The notes beneath the pieces were generated by a model. It saw only the letters and a program-made list of their open reading frames with translations. It was not told where the DNA came from and searched no databases. Shown here piece by piece: positions 1 through 8,393 of a stretch of DNA of 64,000 bases. Each line of letters opens with the position of its first letter. Positions within the stretch are counted from its first letter, which is position 1. A program made the translations under genes and the position numbers. The stretch is from Carnobacterium_A sp047553015 (lineage in GTDB: Bacteria; Bacillota; Bacilli; Lactobacillales; Carnobacteriaceae): positions 2,046,001 to 2,110,000 of the forward strand of contig NZ_CP180212.1 of NCBI RefSeq assembly GCF_047553015.1, read 5' to 3'.

Positions 1-86
1 CACAATAAAATACAAGCTAAATCCAACTGGTTTAACTAGTTTTTTAAATCAACTTAATTTCGAATAAAAATGATGGAGGATAGATC

Positions 87-1469
87 ATGGAAAATCCACT
101 AAACATACCAACACTACTAAATCAACACCATGCCTTTTTTAATACAAATCGTACTAAAGAGGTTTCTTTTCGTATTACTCAATTAGAAAAATTATACGCG
201 GCTATTTTAAAATACGAGTCACAGATTAATGCAGCTTTAAAAAAAGATTTGGGAAAAAGTCCTACAGAAAGTTACGCAACAGAAATAGGGTTTGTCTTAA
301 CTAGTATTAAACAAGCAAAGAAAAAACTACCTAAATGGGCGAAAGATAAAACTGTCTCAACCCCTCTTTTTCTCTTCCCTTCAAAAAGTAAAAAACACCA
401 TGAACCATATGGAACTGTGCTTATTATTGGTCCTTTTAATTATCCTTTTCAATTACTAATTGAACCGTTAATTGGTGCTATTTCTGCAGGAAATACCATT
501 GTTTTGAAGCCATCCGAAATGGTACCCACTGTTTCAACAGTTATTCAAGAAATGATTGCTGATACATTTAACACTGATTATATTTCTGTTGTTGAAGGGG
601 GTATTGAGGCGAATATTGAGTTGCTAAAACACCCATTTGATTACATCTTTTTTACAGGAAGTACAACGGTTGGAAAAGAAATTATGAAAGCTGCTGCTGA
701 GCACTTAACTCCGGTAACACTCGAACTGGGTGGAAAAAGTCCTGCACTTGTCTTAAAAGATGCTGATATAAAACAAGCTGCTAAAAGAATTCTTTATGGG
801 AAACTACTCAATGCCGGTCAGACTTGTGTTGCACCAGATTACGTCCTCATCCACAAAGATCTCAAGCAATCTTTTATTGAGGAATGTCAAAAAGTTATTC
901 AACAGTTTTATGGACCTATTGTACAAAATAGTCCTGATTTTCCAAGAATTGTTAACGAAAGACACACGACTCGTTTAATGAACATTCTAGAAGAATCTAA
1001 AGACGAGATTGTGTTCGGTGGGCATGTCGATTTAACTAATCAGTACGTTGAACCCACTTTACTTGAATCTAATTGGACCTCTCCTGCTATGAAGGAAGAA
1101 CTTTTTGGTCCACTATTACCCATTATTGGCTTCGATGACTTAGATGAAACAATCGTACAAATAAATAAGCGGTCTAAACCTTTAGCTCTGTATATTTTTT
1201 CCAACGATAAAAACACCCAAAATAAGATTATCCATGAAACAAGTTCAGGTGGTGTGACCATTAATAACACTATTTTCCATCTAGTTTCCCCTAATCTACC
1301 TTTTGGTGGAGTTGGCCATTCGGGTATGGGCTCTTATCATGGGAAATATAGTTTCATGACTTTTTCACATGAACGAAGCATCTTATCTTCTAAAAAAGTA
1401 GAGGCGCCATTTATCTTTCCACCCTACTCTGATAACAAGTTAAAATGGATTCGTCGTTTTTTAAACTAA
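87..1469 (+). CDS. Aldehyde dehydrogenase, class 3-like (YwdH type)
   Basis: A 460-residue NAD(P)-dependent aldehyde dehydrogenase that oxidises aldehydes to acids in the cytoplasm. The general-base Glu lies in LELGGKSP (about residue 213) and the catalytic Cys in NAGQTCVAP (about residue 247). FTGSTTVGK is the nucleotide-binding motif. The length and the short N-terminus match the class 3/fatty-aldehyde subgroup (B. subtilis YwdH) rather than the 480-residue betaine/succinate-semialdehyde type. The ATG follows ATGGAGGA at the usual distance. The gene appears monocistronic and ends before a strong hairpin. The family assignment is firm; the substrate is unknown. Confidence 0.93.
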   Translation: MENPLNIPTLLNQHHAFFNTNRTKEVSFRITQLEKLYAAILKYESQINAALKKDLGKSPTESYATEIGFVLTSIKQAKKKLPKWAKDKTVSTPLFLFPSKSKKHHEPYGTVLIIGPFNYPFQLLIEPLIGAISAGNTIVLKPSEMVPTVSTVIQEMIADTFNTDYISVVEGGIEANIELLKHPFDYIFFTGSTTVGKEIMKAAAEHLTPVTLELGGKSPALVLKDADIKQAAKRILYGKLLNAGQTCVAPDYVLIHKDLKQSFIEECQKVIQQFYGPIVQNSPDFPRIVNERHTTRLMNILEESKDEIVFGGHVDLTNQYVEPTLLESNWTSPAMKEELFGPLLPIIGFDDLDETIVQINKRSKPLALYIFSNDKNTQNKIIHETSSGGVTINNTIFHLVSPNLPFGGVGHSGMGSYHGKYSFMTFSHERSILSSKKVEAPFIFPPYSDNKLKWIRRFLN

Positions 1470-1509
1470 TTGATTGTATGTACAGCTGCCAATCAACTGT
1501 TTTTCACAC

Positions 1510-1557
1510 AAAAAAGGGATGCCGATTTTTCTTAGAGAAAAATCAGTACCCCTTTTT
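1510..1557. terminator. Bidirectional rho-independent terminator
   Basis: The hairpin has arms of the type AAAAAAGGG..GATTTTTC and GAAAAATC..CCCTTTTT, with A and T runs at the two ends. It sits between the convergent aldehyde dehydrogenase and the small zinc-ribbon gene and can serve both. Confidence 0.85.
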
Positions 1558-1564
1558 ACTATCT

Positions 1565-1777
1565 TTATTCAATTGATTCTTTTAACGGTTGGCAAACTTC
1601 GCATTTGTGTTGGTTTTTATTTTTGAACTTAGTAAATGTTTTTTCAAAGTTAGCGCCACAAGCACATTTAAACACTAATTTTTGAGAAAAACCATGGTAT
1701 TCTGTCGTTAACAGCTTACTATCTGAATTTTTTTCAACATATTCTTTAATTTTACCTATTGTCCATTGTTTATTCAT
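1565..1777 (-). CDS. Small zinc-ribbon-like hypothetical protein
   Basis: A 70-residue protein with two Cys pairs, CACG at about residues 38-41 and CEVC at about 58-61, spaced as a one-zinc ribbon or treble-clef knuckle. The N-terminal third (WTIGKIKEYVEKNS) resembles the short helical lead-in of zinc-ribbon DNA-binding proteins. The ATG at 1777 is preceded by GGAGGAATAAAAG. I do not recognise the family; DNA or RNA binding is an inference from the cysteines. It is monocistronic. Confidence 0.6.
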   Translation of the reverse strand: MNKQWTIGKIKEYVEKNSDSKLLTTEYHGFSQKLVFKCACGANFEKTFTKFKNKNQHKCEVCQPLKESIE

Positions 1778-1864
1778 TCTTTTATTCCTCCGTATTTATC
1801 AGCTGATGAAATCTTCTCTTATCAACTTCTTATTGTAACATGAGTAGATACAATTAAACAGATG

Positions 1865-1906
1865 ACTACTTTTTTTAACAACACAACTACTTTTTTTAAC
1901 AACACA
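1865..1906. repeat. 21-bp tandem direct repeat, two copies
   Basis: Two identical 21-base units (ACTAC-T7-AACAACACA) lie head to tail upstream of the zinc-ribbon gene. A replication-slippage duplication or a regulator site are both possible. Confidence 0.8.
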
Positions 1907-1990
1907 GGAGTCTCATTTTTAATAATAATACTAAATAAAAATGTATGAAAAAAATGAAACAAACTTAGATAGCGTTTGAATTAAACTCAA

Positions 1991-2046
1991 ATAAAAGAAA
2001 AGGAAGAATAATAGCTTAAAAAGCATCATTCTTCCTTTTCTTTTAT
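1991..2046 (-). terminator. Terminator overlapping the 3' end of fic
   Basis: The arms AAAAGAAAAGGAAGAAT and ATTCTTCCTTTTCTTTT pair around a short loop. The upstream arm on the minus strand is the last codons of fic, so the terminator is partly coded inside the gene. Confidence 0.8.
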
Positions 2047-2751
2047 TTGTTCTTGATCCATATTTTGAAAAGCAATCATTCTTTTACTTTCTTTATCTAA
2101 AGTAGATTTAGCAAAATTAAAAAAAGAATCGACGTCTTGGGTTGCTAATAGTTCAACATATTGAGCTTTTGTTTCTTTTTCGATAATTAATGGTGGGAAT
2201 CCTTCTTGTAATAAAGAATAGTTCATTATCATTCGTCCAGTTCGACCATTCCCATCTGAGAATGGATGAATTCGTTCAAACTGAATATGAGTATCTAATA
2301 TAGCTTTGAGTCTATCTTCTTTTGTTTCAGCATGTTCCACCCGATAGTTCAAATTATCTATTAGTTGAAAGATTAACATAGGTGTTTCTGCAGGAGAAGA
2401 TGTTCGAAATTCTGCTCCAATAATCATGTTCTCATTTTTCTTAAATAAACCTTTATCATATCGTAAGCGATCCGTTAAATCACCATGAATTTCTTTAATA
2501 AGTTCAATAGAAAGCTTATCTTCATTTATTAAATGGTTGATCATATGATCAAAAGCTTGTTTATGATTTTCAATCTCATAAAATTCTCTTACTGTAGCAC
2601 CTGAATTAATTGGTAATATTCCATTTACAATAATCGAAACCGTAGCAGGTAATGAAATGGTGTTTCCTTCAATACCTGCCGAATGATGAGCTAACCGAAC
2701 TAGAATATCTTCGAAATAATCACTGGTAATAGATTTAAAAAATTTTTTCAT
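2026..2751 (-). CDS. fic: Fic family protein (predicted AMP transferase)
   Basis: A 241-residue Fic-domain protein. The active-site motif HPFSDGNGRTGR is complete at residues 161-172, including the catalytic His and the loop Asp/Asn/Arg residues. Near the N-terminus, SAGIEG (residues 24-29) fits the (S/T)xxxE(G/N) inhibitory helix. It is therefore a class II Fic that carries its own inhibitor rather than needing a separate antitoxin. Family knowledge predicts transfer of AMP from ATP to a protein target; the target is not known. It lies 26 bp after a parB-like pseudogene and a deleted parA, an arrangement typical of lactobacillal plasmids, and is the only intact gene of that cassette. Confidence 0.93.
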   Translation of the reverse strand: MKKFFKSITSDYFEDILVRLAHHSAGIEGNTISLPATVSIIVNGILPINSGATVREFYEIENHKQAFDHMINHLINEDKLSIELIKEIHGDLTDRLRYDKGLFKKNENMIIGAEFRTSSPAETPMLIFQLIDNLNYRVEHAETKEDRLKAILDTHIQFERIHPFSDGNGRTGRMIMNYSLLQEGFPPLIIEKETKAQYVELLATQDVDSFFNFAKSTLDKESKRMIAFQNMDQEQIKEKEE

Positions 2752-2777
2752 AGTCTACTCCCCTCTTGTTTTAAAAA

Positions 2778-3145
2778 TTATTTACTAGATTTACGACGAT
2801 ACACAGCCAACAATGTCTTAATCTCTCTTTGTTCATCAGCGGTTAAAGAAGCTTCGTAATCATCTAACAAGATATCTAGAAGTTCATTAACACTATCTAA
2901 ACTAAAAGAAGTGACAATAGCATTCAATCTATATGAGATGTCTGTTGAACAACGAATAATAGTGGTTTTCCCTTTTTGTTTTTTTGTAACAACTTCTTTA
3001 CTGGGTATAGAATCATTTTTTTGGATTCATCTACTGTAAATAGACTAGAACGATCAAACACTTCTTTAGGTTTAACACTCTCTTTTCTATCTAAAAGATC
3101 TCGTTTACCTGTACTTTTATTTTTATTCAATAAGCTATCTGCCAT
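2778..3145 (-). pseudogene. Frameshifted parB-like/RepC-like plasmid partition gene
   Basis: The first part reads MADSLLNKNKSTGKRD and onward from the ATG at 3145 (GAGGG upstream) but drifts out of frame at a run of seven T (A7 in the gene) at 3016-3022. Restoring one A gives a continuous protein of about 122 residues ending LLAVYRRKSSK at 2778. It has a basic N-terminus and a C-terminal helix-rich domain (DISYRLNAIVTSFSLDSVNE). It resembles the small DNA-binding protein encoded next to ParA on Lactobacillales plasmids (RepC/DUF5388 type; from memory). The homopolymer position means a sequencing error must be excluded. Confidence 0.72.
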
Positions 3146-3196
3146 AAAAATACCCTCATTTTCTATTAAGTATGATTTATGACAATTTTAAAATAA

Positions 3197-3421
3197 TCAT
3201 TCTTTTTTATGTGACTCTATTTCTTCTAATGGACTAATCATTTCTTTAGTAACTTTAGTATAAAGCGCCATTACTCGCTTATCATGTATATCATATTTTC
3301 CATCTAAATCAGCTAATAAGGTTTTATATCCTAGTTTAGATAATACATAGGCCATCATTGCACTATTTGTTGTTTTACCTGTTCCACCTTTAAAATTACC
3401 ATATGCTATTACTTTAGCCAT
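3197..3421 (-). pseudogene. parA: Internally deleted parA (plasmid partition ATPase)
   Basis: The 74-residue frame joins the true ParA N-terminus to the true ParA C-terminus. The N-terminus includes the deviant Walker A motif KGGTGKTT and LLADLD. The C-terminus is KYDIHDKRVMALYTKV and following. Full-length plasmid ParA is about 260-280 residues, so roughly 200 residues including Walker A' and B are missing in frame at about position 3298. The product could not be a working partition ATPase. The start has a TTTT-rich leader with AAAAGAAAAGAG. It is the first gene of the parA-parB-fic string and marks a former plasmid insertion. Confidence 0.88.
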
Positions 3422-3639
3422 TTATACTCTTCTTTTCTTTTATGTCTACAAATCTACAAGCTATATTATATAGTTAATATAGCATGATACAACTAGATGT
3501 CAAACGGTATCATAAAAACATGTCTACAAGTTGATGTATCTACATAAAACGACTTTTTTCCTTATAAAATAAGGTTTTATAAAGGAATAAGAGTGTAGTA
3601 AATTAAAGCTACCAAATAATAACGACTAAAATTAAATAT
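3422..3639. other. Gene-free stretch with putative partition-operator repeats
   Basis: Repeats of the motif TCTACAA(A/G) occur at 3445, 3453 and 3523, with a variant TCTACATA at 3539. The inverted repeat ATGATAC / GTATCAT lies between them at 3484-3490 and 3507-3513. The position just upstream of parA is where a parS centromere or a ParB-type autoregulatory operator is expected. No coding frame is evident here. Confidence 0.5.
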
Positions 3640-3671
3640 AAAAAAGCCCCGTAGACTGGAATCTACGAGAC
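3640..3671 (-). terminator. Orphan minus-strand terminator
   Basis: On the minus strand a ten-pair stem (GTCTCGTAGA with TCTACGGGGC, some GU pairs) is followed by TTTTTT. No minus-strand gene lies upstream before the plus-strand DUF2207 gene. It may therefore be the end of a lost gene or of a small RNA such as a plasmid counter-transcript. Confidence 0.65.
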
Positions 3672-3915
3672 AACAAACTTGTATAGGTTTTGTAGTGCTA
3701 ATATACCAGCTTTTTTAAGAATTAGCCATTAGCAATGTTTTCCATGATAGCCAGATTATCTACAGTTTAAAATTCTTTTTTATAGAACTATTAAAAAAAT
3801 GCTCTCACTATATAGTATCCTTATAAAAATGCTTAGTGCTATAATAAAAGAAAGAACAACAGAATAAACCTTTTCTAATACTTTCTACTAGATAAAAAGA
3901 AAGCAGGGATAAAGT

Positions 3916-5694
3916 ATGAATAGAAAAATAAGAAGAATCATAATTGTTGGAGTAGCTTTTTTATTTAGTCTGGCTTTTAGTGAAACCGTTTTTGCGGAAA
4001 ATAAACTATCAGACATCACAATTGAAGTTGAATTGCAAAAAGATGGATCTGCTAAAGTGACAGAATACCGGACAATGATAATGGATGAAGGTACAGAACT
4101 CTATATTGTGTTAGATGATTTACAAGATTCAGCCTTACTTGATTTCTCAGTAGCTGGCTTTAAAGAATCGAAAACATGGGATAGCGATGCCTCATTAGCA
4201 GAAAAAACTAACCGCTATGGGACTGTAGAAACGGGTACTGGATTGGAGCTCATCTGGGGAATCGGTGAATACGGTAAAAATGATTATGTTGTCTCTTATA
4301 CCTTATCAAACTTGGTTCGTGAATTAGAAGATGGACAAGCCTTATTATGGAATTTTGATACTTTTTCTGATATTCCAGCAGAAAATTTAACCGTTAAACT
4401 GACTGGATTTGACCCTTTTACAAAGGAATCGGTACGCTTATGGGGTTTTGGCTTTGAAGGCGATCTTCAACTAAAAGGGCAGACTGTTGTTTGGCGAGCA
4501 GATGAAGAGGTTGATAGCAACAACAAAGTCACTGTTTTACTTCAATTCCCACAAAAGCAATTTAATACGCAAGTTACTGTCAATCAAACATTAAAAGAAC
4601 AGTTAGAAATGGCGACTGAAGGCTCTGCTTACAATGACGAGACGATTTCTGATACCGTTTTTATTATTGTTACACTAGTAATACTCATCGTTATTATTGG
4701 AGGAATTAGTCTAAGTATAATTTATTATCGAAAAGTGAAAAAAGCTAAAAAAGAAGTTGGAGAAATGCGTTCTAGAGCACAAAGAATAAAAGATAATAAA
4801 GGGATTCGTTTAAAAGAGATTCCATATAAAGGCAAAGATTTTGTTGGACTTGCTTATTTGCTGCAAGATTTTAATAAAGGTTATTTTGAAGATTATTTCT
4901 CAGCGTATCTGGTAGACTGGTCTGCACAAGAAAAGATTGCCATTCACGTAGACCAAAAAAACTCCTTTTTTGGTGATACGTTCAATACAGAAATAGAAAT
5001 CTTCCACTATAAAGAAGAACGTGCTCGTTACCCTCAGTCTTTTGGTCATTTTGTTAACGAGTTAGAAAATGGCTCTGGCGAATCTTATGAGACTGGTCTA
5101 TGGTTGATGTTAGTCGATGCAGCTAATCGTGATGGCTTTATCAAAGATAAGGATATGACTGTTTGGGCAAAAAAACACGCTAAGGAAGTAGAAAAACTGG
5201 CTAATTATTCAATTGAGTATTCGAAAAAGTATCTAGAAAAAGAAGGACTTCTTTCATTTAAAGAAATTAACGTCTGGAATATCAGTCAAGAAGTAGCTAT
5301 TGCTAGTTCTGAGGGGGATAAGTTAGTTGATCGCTTAATTCAATTTGACAATTATTTAGAAGAAATTAAACTAGAAGAATTTAAGGGCAAACAGACTCCG
5401 TTCACTTTCAGAGAGCTTTTATTTTGGAATATCTTATACTTTAGGAGTGAAGAAATAACAAAAGAGTTCAAAGGAATCACTCCTGGTCAATATTATGACT
5501 ACGATGATGCTAATTACATGTATCAACCAGTGTATTGGCACGGCATGACCGGATTCAGAAATGACTGGTCTAGTGGATTAGAGAGTGGTGGATTCCATTC
5601 AACCGCTTCATCTGCTGCAGCTGGAATGGGTGGTTCGACTTCATCTGGCGGCGGTGGTGGTGCTGGTGGAGGTGGCGGTGGAGGAGCTCGCTAA
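3916..5694 (+). CDS. DUF2207 family membrane protein
   Basis: A 592-residue predicted membrane protein. A signal peptide (RRIIIVGVAFLFSLAFSETVFA) leads to an extracellular beta-rich domain (about residues 28-235) that starts with DITIEVELQKDGSAKVTEYR, the usual opening of DUF2207. One strong transmembrane segment follows near 245-270. The cytoplasmic half contains the second conserved block (KEIPYKGKDFVGLAYLLQDF). It ends in a Ser/Gly-rich tail of about 35 residues (GGGGGAGGGGGGGAR), common in this family. The ATG follows GCAGGGATAAAGT. It stands alone and is closed by a hairpin. The family is clear; the function is unknown, with envelope-related roles suspected. Confidence 0.88.
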   Translation: MNRKIRRIIIVGVAFLFSLAFSETVFAENKLSDITIEVELQKDGSAKVTEYRTMIMDEGTELYIVLDDLQDSALLDFSVAGFKESKTWDSDASLAEKTNRYGTVETGTGLELIWGIGEYGKNDYVVSYTLSNLVRELEDGQALLWNFDTFSDIPAENLTVKLTGFDPFTKESVRLWGFGFEGDLQLKGQTVVWRADEEVDSNNKVTVLLQFPQKQFNTQVTVNQTLKEQLEMATEGSAYNDETISDTVFIIVTLVILIVIIGGISLSIIYYRKVKKAKKEVGEMRSRAQRIKDNKGIRLKEIPYKGKDFVGLAYLLQDFNKGYFEDYFSAYLVDWSAQEKIAIHVDQKNSFFGDTFNTEIEIFHYKEERARYPQSFGHFVNELENGSGESYETGLWLMLVDAANRDGFIKDKDMTVWAKKHAKEVEKLANYSIEYSKKYLEKEGLLSFKEINVWNISQEVAIASSEGDKLVDRLIQFDNYLEEIKLEEFKGKQTPFTFRELLFWNILYFRSEEITKEFKGITPGQYYDYDDANYMYQPVYWHGMTGFRNDWSSGLESGGFHSTASSAAAGMGGSTSSGGGGGAGGGGGGGAR

Positions 5695-5720
5695 CCCACT
5701 CTCCTATTTTACTAGTAATA

Positions 5721-5766
5721 AAAAAACACACACGAACGAGATAAAACTAGTTTGTGTGTGTTTTAG
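5721..5766. terminator. Bidirectional terminator
   Basis: An AAAACACACACGAAC arm pairs with GTTTGTGTGTGTTTT, with A and T runs outside. It lies between the convergent DUF2207 and hydrolase genes. Confidence 0.85.
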
Positions 5767-5771
5767 TTTTT

Positions 5772-6710
5772 TTAGCTTATCCTCTTTTCTAACCACTCAA
5801 TAATATCTTTTGTTACCTCATCTCTATTGGTTTCATTCAAAATCTCATGCCTCGCTCCTTCGTAAAGTTTCATCTCTAAATCTTTAACCCCACATGCTTC
5901 ATATCTTTTATACAGTTTTTTTACACCTTTACCGAAATCACCAACAGGATCTTGTGCTCCTGATAAAATGATTAAAGGTACATCTGTAGGAATCTTTTTG
6001 ATACTCTCTTTATCTTCAATATATTCTAAGTTTTCTATCAACTCCTCATAGAAGCTGATTGGAAATAATGTTCCACAGTACGGATCATTTACGTACTTAG
6101 CTAATTCATCCATATCTCTTGTTAGCCATTCATACCCTGTCTTCTTGGGATGGAATTTCTTGTTAAAACCGCCAAAAATTAACGAGTCTACAAATTTAGA
6201 TTTAGCCTTTCTACCTTTAACTGCCATCATTAACTTAATAACCCATTCCCCTAGCTTCAAAGTCAAACCTTGTTCTCCGTTAGAACCAGAAAGGATAAGT
6301 CCATTAATTTTATCTGAGTAGTCCATAATATAGCGTTGAGCAGCAAACGAGCCCATACTATGACTAAATAAGTAGAGAGATAAACTTGGATGGTCTTTTT
6401 TTATCCTATCTGATAGGCTTACTAGATCCTCGACTAACAACTTAAAGCTACCTTTTTCTCCTAAGTAACCTAATTCATCGATACTTGTAGCTGTTTTACC
6501 ATGTCCTCTGTGATCATTGGCATAGACAATAAACCCTTTCTCATTTAATGCTTTAGCAAACCTTTCATATCTAGCTGCTGTTTCAGCCATCCCATGAGAA
6601 ATTTGGACTACTCCTTTTGGTTCTTGATCAATCGGTATCCATTTATACACCATGATTTTAGTCTTATCGCTAGATAAAAATGTGAAATTCTCAAGTATTG
6701 AATTAGTCAT
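5772..6710 (-). CDS. Alpha/beta hydrolase, monoacylglycerol lipase/lysophospholipase type
   Basis: A 312-residue serine hydrolase of the Hydrolase_4 group. The oxyanion region is VQISHGMAETAARY and the nucleophile elbow is FSHSMGS (Ser about residue 118). The acid is in SGAQDPVGD and the catalytic His in GARHEILNE. HGMAE and NDHRGHGKT are typical of monoglyceride lipases and PldB-type lysophospholipases. I place the start at 6710 (MTNSILENF) because GAGG lies 5-6 bases upstream; the open frame extends 19 codons further without a ribosome site. It follows the HAD gene in the same direction (66 bp), so the two are probably co-transcribed. The physiological ester is not known. Confidence 0.88.
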   Translation of the reverse strand: MTNSILENFTFLSSDKTKIMVYKWIPIDQEPKGVVQISHGMAETAARYERFAKALNEKGFIVYANDHRGHGKTATSIDELGYLGEKGSFKLLVEDLVSLSDRIKKDHPSLSLYLFSHSMGSFAAQRYIMDYSDKINGLILSGSNGEQGLTLKLGEWVIKLMMAVKGRKAKSKFVDSLIFGGFNKKFHPKKTGYEWLTRDMDELAKYVNDPYCGTLFPISFYEELIENLEYIEDKESIKKIPTDVPLIILSGAQDPVGDFGKGVKKLYKRYEACGVKDLEMKLYEGARHEILNETNRDEVTKDIIEWLEKRIS

Positions 6711-6776
6711 CGTCCTCACTCCAATTATTAGTTTGCCAATCAAATTGATATCTTTTTCTTCTTTCAAAAAATCATT

Positions 6777-7400
6777 CTACAAAATAATCGCTAATAAGTC
6801 ATTAGGGTGTTGAAGAATATAGGTCGGATTCTTAAACTCTGCTAGCTTTAAACTTCCCCATGAAGCAACCGCAAAATCCATTTCTGCATGCTTAGCTGAT
6901 TCAAAATCAGACAAAGAATCTCCAATATACAGGCACTTTTTAGGATCAATACCCAATAGATTTGCACAATGCAAAAGAGGTTGGGCATCTGGCTTATGTT
7001 TTTTAGTATCTTCGAGCAAAACGACTGCAGAAAAACAGTCCTGTATATTTTTATCTGCCATATCAATTGCATATTGCTCTCTGTTTTTAGAAGAAACAAC
7101 CGCTTGGACAACTTTATCATTAAAACTATGAATAATGTCATCAAAGTTATAGTAAATACGTGCTTTCGCTTCGTATGCATTTACGTACCTAACCCATCGT
7201 TCATACACAACAGGAATATCTTTTATACCTAAACGTTCTAAAACTTCAAGACCAGAAAATGACATGTAGTGCCTTAATTCATCATAAGTCATTTCAACAC
7301 CAAGTTCTTCTTTCACAATTCTTATCAGTGGAAAGATAGTCATATCAAAAGTATTGATAACCGTTCCATCTAAATCATAGATGATTGCCTCATATGCCAC
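6777..7400 (-). CDS. HAD family phosphatase (phosphoglycolate phosphatase/PpaX-like)
   Basis: A 207-residue haloacid-dehalogenase hydrolase. Motif I is DLDGTVINTF, motif II VVSSKN, the motif III Lys lies in KKHKPDAQP, and motif IV is IGDSLSDFE. The helical cap after motif I places it in subfamily IA with Gph and PpaX. It would dephosphorylate a small phosphometabolite in the cytoplasm; the substrate cannot be read from sequence. GAGGAGAATAAAAGTGGC precedes the ATG. It is first in a two-gene unit with the hydrolase. Confidence 0.88.
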   Translation of the reverse strand: MAYEAIIYDLDGTVINTFDMTIFPLIRIVKEELGVEMTYDELRHYMSFSGLEVLERLGIKDIPVVYERWVRYVNAYEAKARIYYNFDDIIHSFNDKVVQAVVSSKNREQYAIDMADKNIQDCFSAVVLLEDTKKHKPDAQPLLHCANLLGIDPKKCLYIGDSLSDFESAKHAEMDFAVASWGSLKLAEFKNPTYILQHPNDLLAIIL

Positions 7401-7446
7401 TTTTATTCTCCTCTTTTTAACTTACATATTCTTGCATTGTCAGAGT

Positions 7447-8298
7447 TTACCGCATGTACTTTTTTATCTCTTCTTTTGAATTACGAATCATTGAGATACT
7501 CGGATCATATTGTCTAGATGCATATGTGTAGAACAACGCATCTACTGCAATAAATTGTGCATGCAATGAACTCGTTGCAGCACTTCTCAACTCAGCCTCT
7601 TTTGATCGAACAGTTTGAATAGAATAATCTACTTTTCCAGCTATAGAATTGGCCCCAAATTGAGTTAAACCAATTGTTCTAATTTTATAACTTTTAGCAA
7701 TTTCTACAAGTCGTATAACTTCTTTTGTTTCACCAGAATTAGATATTCCTATAAAAATTGCTTCTTTAGGTGCGGTAACTAAGATAGATATTAATATATG
7801 TGGATCTGTAGCGCATATAGTAGGCTTGCCTATTCGGTTCCATTTTTGTGATATATTTTCAGCTACTAGATGAGAAGCCCCTATACCATATACATAAATA
7901 ATAGATGCATGTAAAAGTACATCTACGACCTCATCAATTCTTTGATCATTTAGCTGCTCAATGGTTTCTTTCATTGATTGATAAGCATTGCCTAGTAACT
8001 TCGCTTTTATTTCATGAACAGGCTCATTTGCCTTGATATCAAAATACCCTTCAAAAGTTGGACTTTCAATTTCTGAAGATAATTTTACTTTTAATTGAGT
8101 AAAACTCGGTATATCAATACTTTTGCAAAAACGTATAACCGTAGCTGGACTTGTACCTGCGCGAGTAGCCAGTTCTAATGCTGTCATATTAATTGCTTCA
8201 GACGGAATTTTTAAAATCAGTTCACCAATTTTTTTTTCAGAATTTGATAATTCATTGATTATACTTCGAATTCGCCCTTGTATATTTTCTCCAATCAT
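7447..8298 (-). CDS. murR: MurR/RpiR family transcriptional regulator of MurNAc catabolism
   Basis: A 283-residue regulator. An N-terminal RpiR helix-turn-helix (ATRAGTSPATVIRFCKSI, about residues 46-63) is followed by a SIS sugar-phosphate domain (VYGIGASHLVAENI, ISNSGETKEVI). In this family the SIS domain senses MurNAc-6-phosphate or a similar sugar phosphate. AAGGAGGT lies 8 bases before the ATG. It is last in the salvage cluster but separated from anmK by a hairpin terminator, so it may be partly independently expressed. RpiR-type palindromes in front of murQ are its likely operator. The role is inferred strongly from context. Confidence 0.9.
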   Translation of the reverse strand: MIGENIQGRIRSIINELSNSEKKIGELILKIPSEAINMTALELATRAGTSPATVIRFCKSIDIPSFTQLKVKLSSEIESPTFEGYFDIKANEPVHEIKAKLLGNAYQSMKETIEQLNDQRIDEVVDVLLHASIIYVYGIGASHLVAENISQKWNRIGKPTICATDPHILISILVTAPKEAIFIGISNSGETKEVIRLVEIAKSYKIRTIGLTQFGANSIAGKVDYSIQTVRSKEAELRSAATSSLHAQFIAVDALFYTYASRQYDPSISMIRNSKEEIKKYMR

Positions 8299-8350
8299 TT
8301 TTTTACCTCCTTGGTCCTAACTGCTCTTTATTTTTATTATCTCATGAAAT

Positions 8351-8381
8351 AAAAAAACAATCATCCTTTTAAAGATGATTG
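8351..8381 (-). terminator. Terminator between anmK and murR
   Basis: CAATCATC and GATGATTG form the stem, followed on the minus strand by seven T. It would reduce read-through from the anmK operon into murR. Confidence 0.75.
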
Positions 8382-8393
8382 ATTACCTTTAAT

